Assembly (NCBI GenBank): GCA_029204225.1
Contig: CM055100.1
Location: 52,989,763 to 53,053,762, forward strand
From: Diphasiastrum complanatum
Lineage: Eukaryota; Streptophyta; Lycopodiopsida; Lycopodiales; Lycopodiaceae
Length of the DNA: 64,000 nt
Direction of reading: 5' to 3'
Shown: piece after piece, positions 13,701 through 23,785 of the stretch
Position numbering within the stretch: position 1 is the stretch's first letter
Layout of the letters: each line of letters opens with the position of its first letter
Position numbers and translations under genes: made by a program
The notes under the pieces: generated by a model
The model's database searches: none
Seen by the model: only the letters and a program-made list of their open reading frames with translations
What the model was told of the DNA's origin: nothing

Positions 13701-16700
13701 GATCTACCTGCAGCATACCTTACATGTTCTGATTTTCGTGATGTTTATAGTTATGCCCCACCTGTTTCGTCCCGTCCTCATCAGGTTTACTCCATTGTTG
13801 ACAACCGTCTTTATCGGGTTATGATTCTCTTTGCATTCCTAGTTCCTTGGGTATCCGTTCCCAATTGTTGTCGGATGCTCATTCCTCTCCTGTTGGGGGT
13901 CCTTGTGATGCTGAGTTTCCTACTGCTCGAAAGTTATTTCCATTTTTACTTGCTGCTATATTACAGGTTCGTCTATACCATAGTCGACGCCGCCGCCAGA
14001 TTCAGTTTTTGGTCCACTGGGATGCTCGTCCTATTGAGGAGGCCACATGGGAGCCTATTGATGTCTTTTATCATACACCATCACTTGCGGATCAGGCTCG
14101 TGCTCTTGCTGCACTTGTTGATTCCTCTACATCAGATGTTGTTCTAGTTGTTGATGCACCAGGGCTTGCTGCTACTTGATCCAGTTTCTTTTCGGCACTT
14201 GGGTCTTTTTCTTTTTTTATGCCAGGGAGAGTTATGGACTCGGCTCATCACATTCGCCGCATCCATTTACATTTACTTTACTTTATGCATAAGCAGGCCT
14301 TGGGCCCTTTTTTATTCATTAGTGACACTTAGACTATATGGTTGGCCTTTGGCCTTATTATTCATTATTAGGCCATTTGGACATATTACTGAAGAGTGGG
14401 GACCTTTTTGGAGGGCGCACTATTTTCCCTCCCAGTTGGGCCCTAGCCACCGGAAGCTTCCTTTTAGGGCTTCCTCTTGGCTATAAGTAGGGAAACTGTG
14501 TTATTTATTATTCAGCTGATGATATTGATCTCTCTCTTTAGCCTCCTTAATCTCTCTCTCTTTCCTGCTTTCTAGGATTAAGTCTTGCTTATGTGCTGCT
14601 TTCATAGCTTAAGTCTTGCTTATGTCATGCTTTCACAGCTTAGCTCTAGATCAGTTGTGGCTCTATTCGTAACTAGGAGAGGAACATGCAATGGAAAAAC
14701 CAGCAAGCTGCAGATCATAAGAATGATCCTAATTCAATCCTCTTTGAACTCTATTCATTGTCTAGAATGAATCAAGATGTGAACTATTTCCTACTTGTTG
14801 GCCACTTCAAATAGGTGCCTCAGATCTGCAAAACAGAATCTGATCAGCCTCTATATTACTTCTATTCACTATGAAAGAAAGAGCCTATGCAAGAGAAACC
14901 ACAAGCAAAAGATCCCATCCAAATCTGACAATACATGAAAGAGATAGGATGAATAGAAGAACCCAGGTCCAGCGCCTACACCAGAATGTTAGATGGCTGT
15001 CCTGCCTTCAGAATAGCAGAATTCGAATGGGAGAAGGTCAGAAAAGGAGCGCCCTCCACTATGGATCAGACTGCAACAGATTTCATCCAAATCGGATGAG
15101 GGATGAGAGAGAAACTTGTGAATTCCCTGAACTGATCCTGCTGCGAATTCCTACACAACGATTCAGATGTTGAAGACAATTCAATGATGAAGAATGGAAG
15201 CTTATTCCAAAAATCACACACTCCAATTCGTGGAGTCTCTATTTAATAGAAATGATGTATGTACAAAGCATGGCATGCTATTGCCAAGTGTCCAAGGTAT
15301 GTAGCAATTTGCATGCCTATTTGCATGTGTCTAATTTGTCATGCATGCAAACTAGGATATGTGGCAAACTAACTTCTTCTCCCCCATGCACATGTGCATG
15401 GGGATCTACCAAACTCAAGTGGACAAGTGGCATCATCATGCAAGAAGGCCCTCCACGAGTTTGGCTTATAAAAAAATTTGCCTAAGTTGCTTTGGGCCTT
15501 AAAAACTTTGTACCCAAGTATGACCATGTACCATGTCACATTTATTTAACTAAATTCTATAAGTTCAACATAGACAAGGTTAGGGGATCTTAGCCCTGAT
15601 TTGGTCGCTTCCTAGAATTCAGAGGAGCATAAAGAGGATCCCTACTATCATCCTACAGCTTATGATTATATGCCTTGTTTTGCTTGATAATGTGTTGAAT
15701 CTCTATCTTTGCAAGCAAATGGCAGACTTGGCCATGATAACACGAAGAAGAAAAGAGCAACGTTTATCACCATAGACTTAAAAGAAAGCTAATAGGGGCA
15801 CTAGAAATCTCCCAAAAAAGAAAAAGAAAGAAAGGAAACAACCTGTAGGACAGGATTTTTCGATGCTGGCTGAATAGCTCCTACTTCAGTAGTGATATCT
15901 TCATCCTCGTCACTACTATCGCTGTCACTCTCACTTTCATCGTTTCCACCAAGAGGCTGCTTGCGCTTCATGCCTGTGATATTGGAAAGCCTAACGACCA
16001 CAACTGCATTGTTGGCTGCCACATCTGCCTGTAAAATTTACATCTTCGTAGTCATTCAAACTTCATACTTTATGATGTTGAAGCCACAAATTATGTATAG
16101 TATAGTAGAATAGCATGTTGCTAATCAATCAACAAGACAGCTTAGTATGCATGAAATACCTGAGTCCCAGCTACACAGAGCATCGTATGAGGGAAACTGC
16201 TTCGCAGACCACCCAAGGCATCTCTTACAATGTCAAAACTGCAAGAACCAAGACAATGCATTCTTTCTTCTAAGACTACTTTAACTACAGGAAAAGATGA
16301 CAGCTTCAAAGGTAACTACTCCCAAACATCACTACTTGCCAAATATCATTTGCATTTTCTTCAAGTACACGACACCTGAAATGGAAAATAAGCTACTAAA
16401 CTCCATATTGGACCATATATCAATGGCTTCTTCATATAAAGCTTGCCAAAGAATATACTCTTTCCACAGTACAACCATAAACTTTTTGTGTACAGACAAC
16501 TGCCAAGAATTTCAGAGATACCTTAAACAGGGCCATCCAAGCTGAAATGCATGAAGACAATCATATGCAGACGGATCAAATTGTAGTTCTTCACCATCCT
16601 CAATACCATCAACTCCTGGCTGCCAGACCTGATTTGGAGACATTTATAGAAGCATAGAGCTTTTTGTATCTTGAAAACTTTGCCAAAAAATCCAATTGAC

Positions 16701-17104
16701 AGATTTGGTATGCAAATGTGTGTTGTAACATCAAACTAGAGATGGCATTTGTAGAATGTGCTTAAAGTGAAACGATTTGCTATGACTGTTAGGCTTACTT
16801 GGCGATTTAAGAGAGATGATTAAAAGCTTGTTTCTGGTCTTTTAAAATTTTGTTATAGATGCCAAACATTGACAAAAAGACAAACTAAGAGAAAACGCAA
16901 GGTTATAATTGAATGTTTCTATTTTATCCTCAAAATAACATGCTGCAGGACCATTGATAGCACAGACACCAGTCAAGCCAGTGGCATCATAAAGGTTTAC
17001 CCTTGTTGCTGCAGGTGCCAAAGTCGCCTCAGAACTGCTCCCGTTTTGTCGATTCTGCCATAAATTGCAGTGAACAAACAAATGAGAGGGCTTGCATCGT
17101 TTAT

Positions 17105-17192
<88 letters not shown>

Positions 17193-17942
17193 ATTTGATA
17201 TACCACTCCTCTCAAAGCATGATTCATTGCATCATTGTATCATTAGATCACTGTACCAGCTGCAGTACTATTTTCAGTTTATGCAAAGAGTTCACTTAGC
17301 TGATCAGACTCGTTCTGTGATTGATTTAGTCTAGTTTATTTTTATATTTTTATTTGGAGACATAGTTATGCTCCTAAACAGACTATCACACTTGAGATGT
17401 ACTGATTCGTGTTATATGCCTTTTGGCATTCAAAGACATTATTTGTGCTCTCTCTCATGTTTCTCAGCCTCAGATCACTTCTTTCTTCTCCAGGAGGAGA
17501 GCACGAGTATTTGATGACGATGACGATGATGATGATGATGACCTACTTGCCCACAGAGATCAGAGACAGCGTCCCACACATACTCATGTTGCAGCACGAG
17601 CTACTCGACCTATCACGAGGAGACCTCTTCATCCTCCCAGACGACGTCAGAGACCACCAGTGGCCCTTCATGCCACGGGCCGTACTACATCCTTCTATAG
17701 CATCAGCATCAGCAGGACAAGACTAGATGATAGCGTCATACCTCACTCATGACTTTTAGCAGTATACATGCTCCCATATGTTTCTTATAGCATCACATCT
17801 ATTTTAGTTCATAACTTTAGCTTTAGATTTGCTATTTCTGTTACTGTTTTGGAGACGTTTCATACGCTCCCATGGTTACCACATACTTGACATGTACATT
17901 TACTAGTCTTATATGCCTTTTGGCATGGAAAAGACATTAATA

Positions 17943-18030
<88 letters not shown>

Positions 18031-19492
18031 AGGTGGGGAGGTTCTGTATGTTGATAGCGTATTCAAGAACTCCCAAAAATAGGAAATTGAGCATCTCGAG
18101 GCCCCACCCACATCGCCTACAGATTGGGGTGTGGAATTCTAATGGCATTCACTCATCATCCACAACTAGAGACTTGACCGATTTCATCGTCGAGAGAGAT
18201 TTATTGTTTCTTATGGAGACTCATGAGAGTCAGGAAAGATCTTCCTACCTTTCCAGGTTACAAATGGGATTCAGTATATAGGCCAGAGACCATATCCATG
18301 AACGAGAGAGGTTCAGGAGGGGTGGGTTGCTTGCTTGTCCAAGGAATCTCTGCACCCTACCATTGAGTTTGTTAGACATGATGAGCACTCACAATTTATC
18401 ACTCTCATATCCAACTTTCATATCACTCATACTACTCTCAAATCACTACTTTCTATCCTTCAGCCTTGGCACTATCCTGACATCACAGTCTCTTCCCAAC
18501 CCATGCATCATCGATCACTGGAGTATGCCGGTCTACCAAGAATCTCTAGCTTCATCACTTCACCATTTCCCACATGATAGTTCATTGGAGTCACAGACCT
18601 CCTTCCTGAAACTTAGCTATGGAAACATCAAATACAAGGAGAATTGCATAAGCACCTCACAACAACAAAACTTCTTGCTTCACCAAGATATAGCCCCTGA
18701 TCCTAGGCTAAAGCAATAGCCTGTCATTGATCTTTGAGCATCTCTATCACCTGCCCAATCAACATCTCAATAACCTTCCAGCTGAAGGTCACCATCTTCA
18801 GTGTATCATCCAATCCCATAGGTCCTCATCCCTCTCCCATATCGCAGGATCCACTTGGCTGCCTTCCAATGTGAAGTAGGTTTACTCATTAATTGGCTAA
18901 CCGCATAAGCAATATCTAGCCTAGTGGCAGTAAGGTAAATCAGGCTTCCCACCAATCAACGATAAAGAGTCTCATCTGCAAATGTAGGGCCATCATCTCT
19001 TGATGGCTTGTTGCTTGCATCCATGGGTGTGCTTGGAGAAGGATTTGGGGGTATTGTCATCAGCATATTCCTAGTTAGATCGTAGATCTACAATAGCAAA
19101 TAAGTGAGAGGGATTTGGCACCCTGCGTGTTTGAGTCCAACCCCGATGATCACATGAGTAGTTGATTGATTAGAAGTTAATAAAAGGACTTTAGGCCATT
19201 TTGCGAGAATGAAATGTCGTAGGGCCTAATAGTCACGTTAGTTAATAAAGGGAGATAGGGTTTGGCCAATAACCAATGTGGCCAAATGCCTAGAAATCCA
19301 CTATATATAGTGGTACTTTGTAATTCATTTTTTATGTTCAATTTCAATCAAGATTGGTGGAACCTCTACTGGATTGTCTATTGGATGTCCTTGCTCTTCT
19401 CCTTGCTCCATCTCTCAGGTTTATTTGCTATCTTTATGTTCTTTGAATTTGCCAATTGTTGGATTTGGATCTTGTTGCTATTTTTGTGAGAG

Positions 19493-19548
<56 letters not shown>

Positions 19549-20506
19549 TAAGCTTGATCTTGGAGATTAGGGTTATTGGATCTTAGTTTTAGATGTGAAA
19601 TCATAAGCATGTATAAAAGATCATACAAATCACAGTGGATATGAGGAGTAAACAGCACAGCTCCGAATCTAAATGCAATTTAGAAATTCACTTGGCATGT
19701 AGAAAATCAATTTGGAGAAATTGTGAACAGAAAAAATCTCAAAACACTTTGTATGTAACACAAAAATCAGCATCTTCAGTTGCTACTCTGAACTAGACAA
19801 CTTACAAGAGAATTTGGCATACACATTTTTATGACATTGCAACTTTACACTACTAAAATTCTTCTGGGAAGAGTGTGTATTCCTACATGCATGGCTGCCA
19901 GAATACGCATACCAATGCAGGTCCATACTTAGATCCATGGTTTGTCCACGACAATATTACAAATTCAATTTGAACTGAAAGCAACTAATTCGCAAATAAG
20001 TAAGAGAATAAACAACTGAAAACCTACCAGGTAAAGATTGGATGTATTCTTACTGAATTGGACGTTCTGTCGTGTACACTGTATGGGTACCGTAAACTTT
20101 GAAATACATCAAATACTCATGGGACACGGAAGTTCTGTGGCAACATTGCCCACATATGACAAAGCATGTAATATTAAAGATCATTTACCTGTAGGGATTG
20201 AACTCATCTTGATAGATCACAAGTTTTGCAATCCAACTTTTCCAGGTTTAAACTAAACACTAACCACCCGGAAAGATTTGGTTCTAGTAGATTTTCAGTA
20301 CAACAAACAAAAGGCTTCTTTTTCCTATATCCCGATATAACTCCTCTCTCGAAATTGTTTTGTAGGCTTACGCAATTGCAAATCTTTGAGAACGGTCCCT
20401 TGATGGCCTCGAACTCTATACTCACCATGACAAATACAAAGCAACGACAAGAGCGCTCTACCTTAGCAGCTTTTGACCGGTTTTTCTTCTTGGGATTTCG
20501 TGCCAT
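1600..20506 (-). CDS. GRWD1: GRWD1/RRB1-like WD40 ribosome-assembly protein, split gene (last exon outside window)
   Basis: Members of this family (yeast Rrb1, animal GRWD1) are nuclear WD40 chaperones that bind ribosomal protein uL3 (RPL3) and act in 60S subunit assembly; that role is family knowledge. Twelve minus-strand exons join in frame through GT-AG introns: 20506-20462, 17054-17001, 16628-16522, 16238-16160, 16028-15843, 10472-10374, 9550-9382, 9244-9138, 8982-8843, 8722-8650, 2043-1931 and 1720-1600. They total 1293 nt, 431 codons. The protein has a basic start ([15 protein letters not shown]), the family motif [19 protein letters not shown], an acidic Asp/Glu/Ser stretch at about residues 125-139, and WD repeats from about residue 158 ([64 protein letters not shown]). 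The family is about 470 residues long, so a final exon of about 40 codons is expected left of position 1. No frameshift or internal stop was seen, so it is probably functional. Confidence 0.93.
1931..2043 (-). CDS. GRWD1: GRWD1-like exon 11
   Basis: It encodes [20 protein letters not shown] then [17 protein letters not shown]. It ends with two bases completed as Thr by exon 12. Confidence 0.92.
2430..2760. repeat. Dispersed repeat copy A
   Basis: This stretch resembles 42590-42990 in direct orientation. Shared blocks include TCTCCAACTAAGAAA, AGCTCAGGC, CTAAGATCTCCA and AGAAGTATGGACTAT. In both places it sits next to copia debris, so it may be LTR or flanking retrotransposon sequence. It lies in intron 10 of the GRWD1-like gene. 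Confidence 0.55.
2800..3990 (-). mobile_element. Decayed Ty1/copia pol fragment (RT to RNase H)
   Basis: Minus-strand pieces include [20 protein letters not shown] (start of the RT domain), [24 protein letters not shown], and the RNase H segment [11 protein letters not shown] with [10 protein letters not shown]. Stops and frameshifts occur throughout. It sits in intron 10 of the GRWD1-like gene. Confidence 0.8.
3991..5114. other. Intron 10 sequence, no recognised feature
   Basis: No conserved motif was found on either strand. A short C homopolymer lies near 5109-5122. Confidence 0.4.
5115..5960 (-). mobile_element. Second Ty1/copia RNase H/RT fragment
   Basis: The minus strand reads [18 protein letters not shown], followed by an RNase H tail, and upstream a [10 protein letters not shown]-like segment. 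It is interrupted by stops. It is a separate, differently decayed copy from the one at 2800-3990. Confidence 0.7.
5961..7637. other. Intron 10 sequence, no recognised feature
   Basis: Short open frames here lack recognisable motifs. Nothing beyond intronic sequence is supported. Confidence 0.4.
7646..7857. mobile_element. 212-bp hAT-type MITE with perfect 8-bp target duplication
   Basis: The terminal inverted repeat CAAGGTTGCA (7646-7655) is matched by TGCAACCTTG at 7848-7857. Both ends are flanked by the identical octamer GTCCTACA (7638-7645 and 7858-7865). The interior is dense in the palindrome-like motif CGGTTCGAACCG and variants, in a pattern expected of clustered transposase-binding sites. 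No coding capacity is present. The 8-bp duplication points to the hAT superfamily. Confidence 0.88.
7866..8649. other. Intron 10 sequence, no recognised feature
   Basis: Ordinary AT-rich intronic sequence precedes exon 10. Nothing further is supported. Confidence 0.4.
8650..8722 (-). CDS. GRWD1: GRWD1-like exon 10
   Basis: It encodes [20 protein letters not shown] then RSFK, another WD repeat. It ends in phase 0 before a 6.6-kb intron. Confidence 0.93.
8843..8982 (-). CDS. GRWD1: GRWD1-like exon 9
   Basis: It encodes [24 protein letters not shown], then [12 protein letters not shown], a canonical WD repeat. It ends with two bases of an Arg codon. Confidence 0.93.
9138..9244 (-). CDS. GRWD1: GRWD1-like exon 8
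   Basis: It encodes the WD blade [16 protein letters not shown] and then [12 protein letters not shown]. It begins with the two bases completing Gly and ends in phase 0. Confidence 0.93.
9382..9550 (-). CDS. GRWD1: GRWD1-like exon 7
   Basis: It encodes [13 protein letters not shown], a variable Ser/Thr loop, then [20 protein letters not shown] and LVPGRLVT. It ends after one base of a Gly codon completed by exon 8. Confidence 0.92.
10374..10472 (-). CDS. GRWD1: GRWD1-like exon 6
   Basis: It has 33 codons ([16 protein letters not shown] then [17 protein letters not shown]) and opens the beta-propeller. It is separated from exon 5 by a 5.4-kb intron that contains a chromovirus. Confidence 0.92.
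10473..12752. other. Intron 5 sequence of the GRWD1-like gene, no recognised feature
   Basis: This is AT-rich sequence with scattered short open frames and no family match recognised. Confidence 0.4.
12753..14176 (+). pseudogene. Ty3/gypsy chromovirus pol fragment: RT, RNase H, chromodomain; integrase deleted
   Basis: Reading begins inside the RT palm ([30 protein letters not shown]). It continues through RNase H ([40 protein letters not shown]) and the RNase H/integrase connection ([13 protein letters not shown]) in one 464-codon frame. A frame change near 13840 then leads directly to a chromodomain ([23 protein letters not shown]). The zinc-binding and DDE parts of integrase, normally several hundred residues, are missing. 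It lies on the opposite strand to the host gene, in intron 5. Confidence 0.88.
14177..14650 (+). mobile_element. Non-coding sequence downstream of the chromovirus, possible 3' LTR remnant
   Basis: It follows the chromodomain stop. It contains a TATA-like CTATAAGTAGGG near 14480, TC-rich runs and a short direct repeat around AAGTCTTGCTTATGT. LTR borders could not be fixed. Confidence 0.4.
14651..15842. other. Intron 5 sequence, no recognised feature
   Basis: No conserved coding motif was seen. The stretch ends at the exon 5 donor. Confidence 0.4.
15843..16028 (-). CDS. GRWD1: GRWD1-like exon 5 (acidic region)
   Basis: It has 62 codons. It begins with [19 protein letters not shown], followed by a basic patch (MKRKQ) and the acidic run [15 protein letters not shown]. 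Acidic low-complexity stretches here give the glutamate-rich WD family its name. Confidence 0.92.
16160..16238 (-). CDS. GRWD1: GRWD1-like exon 4
   Basis: It encodes [19 protein letters not shown] followed by LCVAGTQ, matching the family block after WPCLS. It ends in phase 0. Confidence 0.92.
16522..16628 (-). CDS. GRWD1: GRWD1-like exon 3
   Basis: It encodes [19 protein letters not shown] and then [16 protein letters not shown]. This is the most diagnostic block of the family, the CAF1C_H4-binding-like N-terminal region. The exon ends with two bases of a codon that is completed as Ser in exon 4. Confidence 0.92.
17001..17054 (-). CDS. GRWD1: GRWD1-like exon 2
   Basis: Eighteen codons encode a Ser/Ala/Thr-rich linker ([15 protein letters not shown]) leading into the VWQPG motif. 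The acceptor follows TTATGGCAG and the donor is GTAAAC. Both phases are 0. The exon lies only about 55 bp from a (TC)n array in intron 1. Confidence 0.8.
17109..17190 (+). repeat. (TC)n microsatellite, left border of LINE nest A
   Basis: About 40 TC units lie directly upstream of a LINE 3' end fragment, in intron 1 of the GRWD1-like gene. Serine/leucine frames through it are artefacts. Confidence 0.97.
17191..17456 (+). mobile_element. LINE fragment F: 3' UTR with hairpin and short (TC)n tail
   Basis: The sequence from about 17345 matches the 3' UTR of the other LINE copies (TTTGGAGACA, ACTTGAGATGTAC). It ends in the hairpin ATGCC-TTTT-GGCAT at 17415-17428 and a short TC run at 17447-17456. 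Its 5' border is the preceding (TC)n. Confidence 0.75.
17457..17945 (+). mobile_element. LINE fragment G: ORF2 C-terminal tail and 3' UTR
   Basis: It starts directly after the TC tail of fragment F. It reads an ORF2 tail ending at 17752: the PIP-box-like QPQITSFF at 17465-17488, SRRRARVF, an Asp run, then an Arg/Pro-rich end. The 3' UTR (GTTTTGGAGACGTTTCATAC) leads to the terminal hairpin at 17906-17935 and to (TC)n from 17946. Confidence 0.85.
17906..17935 (+). other. LINE 3'-terminal hairpin (copy G)
   Basis: The outer stem is GTCTT/AAGAC and the inner stem ATGCC/GGCAT, with a TTTT loop and a small internal loop. The (TC)n tail follows ten bases later. Near-identical hairpins lie at 51672-51701, 52833-52862 and 54398-54427 on the minus strand. 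Confidence 0.85.
17946..18028 (+). repeat. (TC)n tail of LINE G
   Basis: About 41 TC units form the 3' tail of LINE G and the 5' border of LINE H. Confidence 0.97.
18029..18615 (+). mobile_element. LINE fragment H: endonuclease domain with internal deletion
   Basis: It begins at the end of the (TC)n and reads the start of ORF2: [15 protein letters not shown], then [12 protein letters not shown] and a GSGGVGCL block. It then jumps from the EFVRHDE region to the end of the endonuclease domain (HITHTTL, then [15 protein letters not shown]), skipping about 400 bases that other copies carry. It stops where copia sequence begins. Confidence 0.75.
18616..19080 (-). mobile_element. Ty1/copia RT/RNase H fragment
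   Basis: Minus-strand reading gives [30 protein letters not shown], then GDLQLEGY and DVDWAGDRD, a typical copia RT to RNase H stretch. It has stops and no LTRs were found. Confidence 0.75.
19499..19543. repeat. (GA)n microsatellite without an attached LINE
   Basis: About 22 GA units lie in intron 1 of the GRWD1-like gene. No LINE end was recognised beside it. Confidence 0.95.
20462..20506 (-). CDS. GRWD1: GRWD1-like exon 1 (start codon)
   Basis: This exon encodes the 15-residue basic N-terminus [15 protein letters not shown], a likely nuclear-localisation segment. It ends in phase 0 at a GTAGAG donor. The start was chosen because it matches the family's usual opening and reads in frame into exon 2. 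Confidence 0.85.
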
Positions 20507-23500
20507 TTCAGCTGATTAATTGAAGATCCTCTTGCTCCAAAAAACTATCCTGCAGGCCGCAAATACGAAGAAGAAATAGGAACGAGAGGATGAGCAGTGA
20601 TCGAGCTTGAAAGCAGATGTATTATTAAGCCCTAACCCTAATTTTATATTTCTTTGATGCAGTTGCTGAGGCTCTGGGAACACACCAACACAACCCAAAC
20701 TTCAAAGTTTTTACAATTACATACAAACTTTAAAACCCCATGTGAGTCTCACTGATCCCACTCGCGATGACCCTACTCGCGACAGGACACAGTCGTGACC
20801 TAGCCACTCGTCGATCATCAAACTCTCCCGGCCCTCGCGACTGAGAGGTCGAACAGAAAAACCTCACACCTCAATTGTACTTCAAGAAGATCTTATCAAG
20901 AGGTTTGGAGTTTGGACAAGACTTAAGCAGGAGGGCTTTCTGGACCAGGAAAGACAGTGATGAATATTTGTAAACGGAAGTTGACAATCACCAACAACCA
21001 GATGCAAGAATCACATGGTGGTGAGTGTAAGGAAGGAAGTCCCCCTACCTAAAGTCCCAAAAAGACAAGGTTTTGTCGTCTCAAAGGAAGCTATGTTGTA
21101 TCTCTCCCCGATTTTAGTCACAACTTCTCGAGTCATCTACCAAAATTGTCACTCGCCCCTAACCGCTACCATTCATGATTCCTGACCTCCACTTGCAACC
21201 AACAATTTGTCAATCGGTCAAATCTCTTCATCAATACTTAGAAGAACGAGAAAGAAGGCATCATAACTAACCCCTAGGTTGTTATCAAAAATTATGATGC
21301 ACCAATCTTGAGGATGCAACTAGTCAAAGGCATAGCCTTGACTTTAGGGCGATATGACCTAGGTCTCCACATGCCAATTTAGCACTAACCAAGAATTTTG
21401 CTAACTCTGATTCTTTTTATATCTTAGAAAGCAACAGACTCTAATCCTGACTAACCATTTATATTAAAGAAACATGCTGGTGTATATCACACACCCTATA
21501 TCATCTAGTTGATTTATATTTCATGACTAACTACATTCTTGACTAACTATTCTTGTCTAACCCCATTTTAGACTAACCTCATTTATGACTAACTTTCAAA
21601 TTTATCTACCTGCAAAGGGCACCAACCCATACATCCCCAATTCTTATTCATTCGTCCATTCTTGTTTCATGAAAAGATTTTTTCATTTCATTTCTATTTT
21701 TTGTTTTCTCCATTCTTTATGTGTATCCACATTTGATTGAGAATCAACAAGGAAATAAGTAGGATGTAACAAGGCACTTGGTAGGAACACAAGGAGAAAA
21801 AGGACCTCGCAAGGACCATGAATGCTACAAAGTTTGTCTTGTCACAACAAGAAACATCACTTCCCCTCCTAGCAAGACTCGACATCATAATTCAAAGGAA
21901 TTAACTTGGAATAAAGTAAGATAAATTCAATACTTGCTATGGCAGGTAAAGAATCAACCTTCTCCCCCATTAGCAGCAGCCGCCAATACACCTTTGAGAA
22001 GGATAAAAAAAAAATAACCACTTCTCAATGGGTTTCAAGTGAATAAAGTCATCTCCAACACCTCATTGTCTCAAACGTCTAAGCAAGAGGGCCGTCAAGA
22101 GCTCAAAGGAGGCTAATGATGGACCAATCGCAAAAGACATGAGCAAATAAATCACAAGGTCGCACACCAACCAGTATATCCAAGAGAACTATACCATTCT
22201 CAACCACCCATGATGCCCCCCAACTCAACTCTCGGCACAAAGTCTAAACCCCATGTGAATGAATTTAGAGATAAAATCAGGTTGACTGGCCTAAGAACAA
22301 ATTAAAGTGGGATCTCTTCTATACACTTGGGTGAGCTAGGGGAGACAGTTTCCAGCTCAATCGGTTGTCGAATTTTCCCTTGGTGTTCACCCGAAGTTGG
22401 AGCATAGTTGTTGATTTTTCCAGCAAAGAGCACGGATCAACAAGTTGCAAATCGGTGAAGAACAGAGGCTTGTCCAATCGGAGTACTTGGTTTCCAATCA
22501 AGAGAAGCATTCTCCTCTCTCTCTCTCTCTCTTTTCTTTTGCATGTGTTAGAATTCTCTTGCATTTCAGTGCCTTCAGTCGAAAACTAAGTGCATGTTAG
22601 AGCATGTCTATTCCATGTTGTATTCATGTTATAGCAAGTAGTTTTTTGAGAGTCTTAATCACTCAAGAAGGACTAATTAGTAGTTGGAGCAGTCTCCGTA
22701 TATAATTCAAAAGCTCTATGTATATCATCGCGATCCATTGCAACACAAAAAGAAAATCATTTGTGGCAAACAATTGAGTATCGTACCAGGCATCATCAGC
22801 CCAACAAATTTCTAGATTGGGTTCCATTGCAAACACAGTAAGGAGACAATAACAAGTTTAACAAAGAGCAGCAACAAGGAATGCTTTTGACAGTTAACAA
22901 GCTATTGGTATAAATTGCATTCGTTGCTGGTTTTGAAGAAATTCTTCATTGGAATAATGATTCCCAACCAACGAGCTCTTTGCAACATTCTTCAAGACTT
23001 CTATTTCGGGCATCTCAACGATTTTCAAGTATTTTCAATGGATGATAACATTGTAGACATTCAAAACATGGATCAAAGTGCAAATCAACACAAAAAGAGA
23101 CCTACTTCACCATTCCTTCCATCCCCACCTCCCTCTAATCATCCTCGCCATGAATCACCACTTAATATTACATCTCTTCCTTCGCCTGCACCGTATCATC
23201 CCCCATATATTTGTTCTTCTATTTCTTCTTCTCTTGCGTCATCCTCGTAGGTTCCTATACGTACACCCTCTTGTGTACCTTCTCCAGGTTGTGGACGTTT
23301 ATATATGCAGGGTGCGGGCCTTTCCAAGCATCAAAATGCATGTGTCGCCTTCCAACAACGAGCTTCCCTTTTAGAATCCTGCTCCATTTTCTCCTCCCGC
23401 CGACTCAAGTTGGGCTTGGGCTCGCAGTCTGTAAATTTTGGGCTTCTTTTATCTTGGTTTCCCTCATCTCCGCCTTTATGCCAGCATTTTAATGGCCCTT

Positions 23501-23785
23501 CGCCTTGATATTCAAAGAGCTTCGACTACCTTTGACCCGTTTAGCTACCAACCCTTCTGATATTACTACTTGACATATTTTTTTGCTCTTTCCCCTTTGG
23601 TGTTTGTAAGCGTTCTTCAAATAGATTGGTTGTCTAGGTTTTGTGATTCCTGCAGGTATCACATGAGCAGACGTAGAACCAAAGTTGGTTTCACTTGACC
23701 ATAGATCAATGATCAATAAACATGCAGGAAGAATCATGAAATAGAATTAGTCATTCACCAAGGAGGAAATTGTGGGCTTGATTTC
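20507..23785. other. Intergenic region between the GRWD1-like gene and the copia element
   Basis: No conserved coding motif was recognised. The part next to 20506 must contain the GRWD1-like promoter, but no core element is clear. A Ser/Pro-rich open stretch near 23080-23250 has no recognised homology. Confidence 0.4.

Noticed and set aside
17515-17545. GAT trinucleotide microsatellite
   Set aside because: It encodes the acidic Asp run of the LINE ORF2 tail, which is also present, with different codons, in copy 6.
20186-20230. Alternative exon 2 for the GRWD1-like gene (SSIPT-like reading)
   Set aside because: It breaks the phase with exon 3 and has a stop just upstream. The exon at 17054-17001 fits both phases and the family linker.
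22506-22533. Short TC-rich run as a further LINE border
   Set aside because: No LINE hairpin, 3' UTR or ORF sequence was found on either side.
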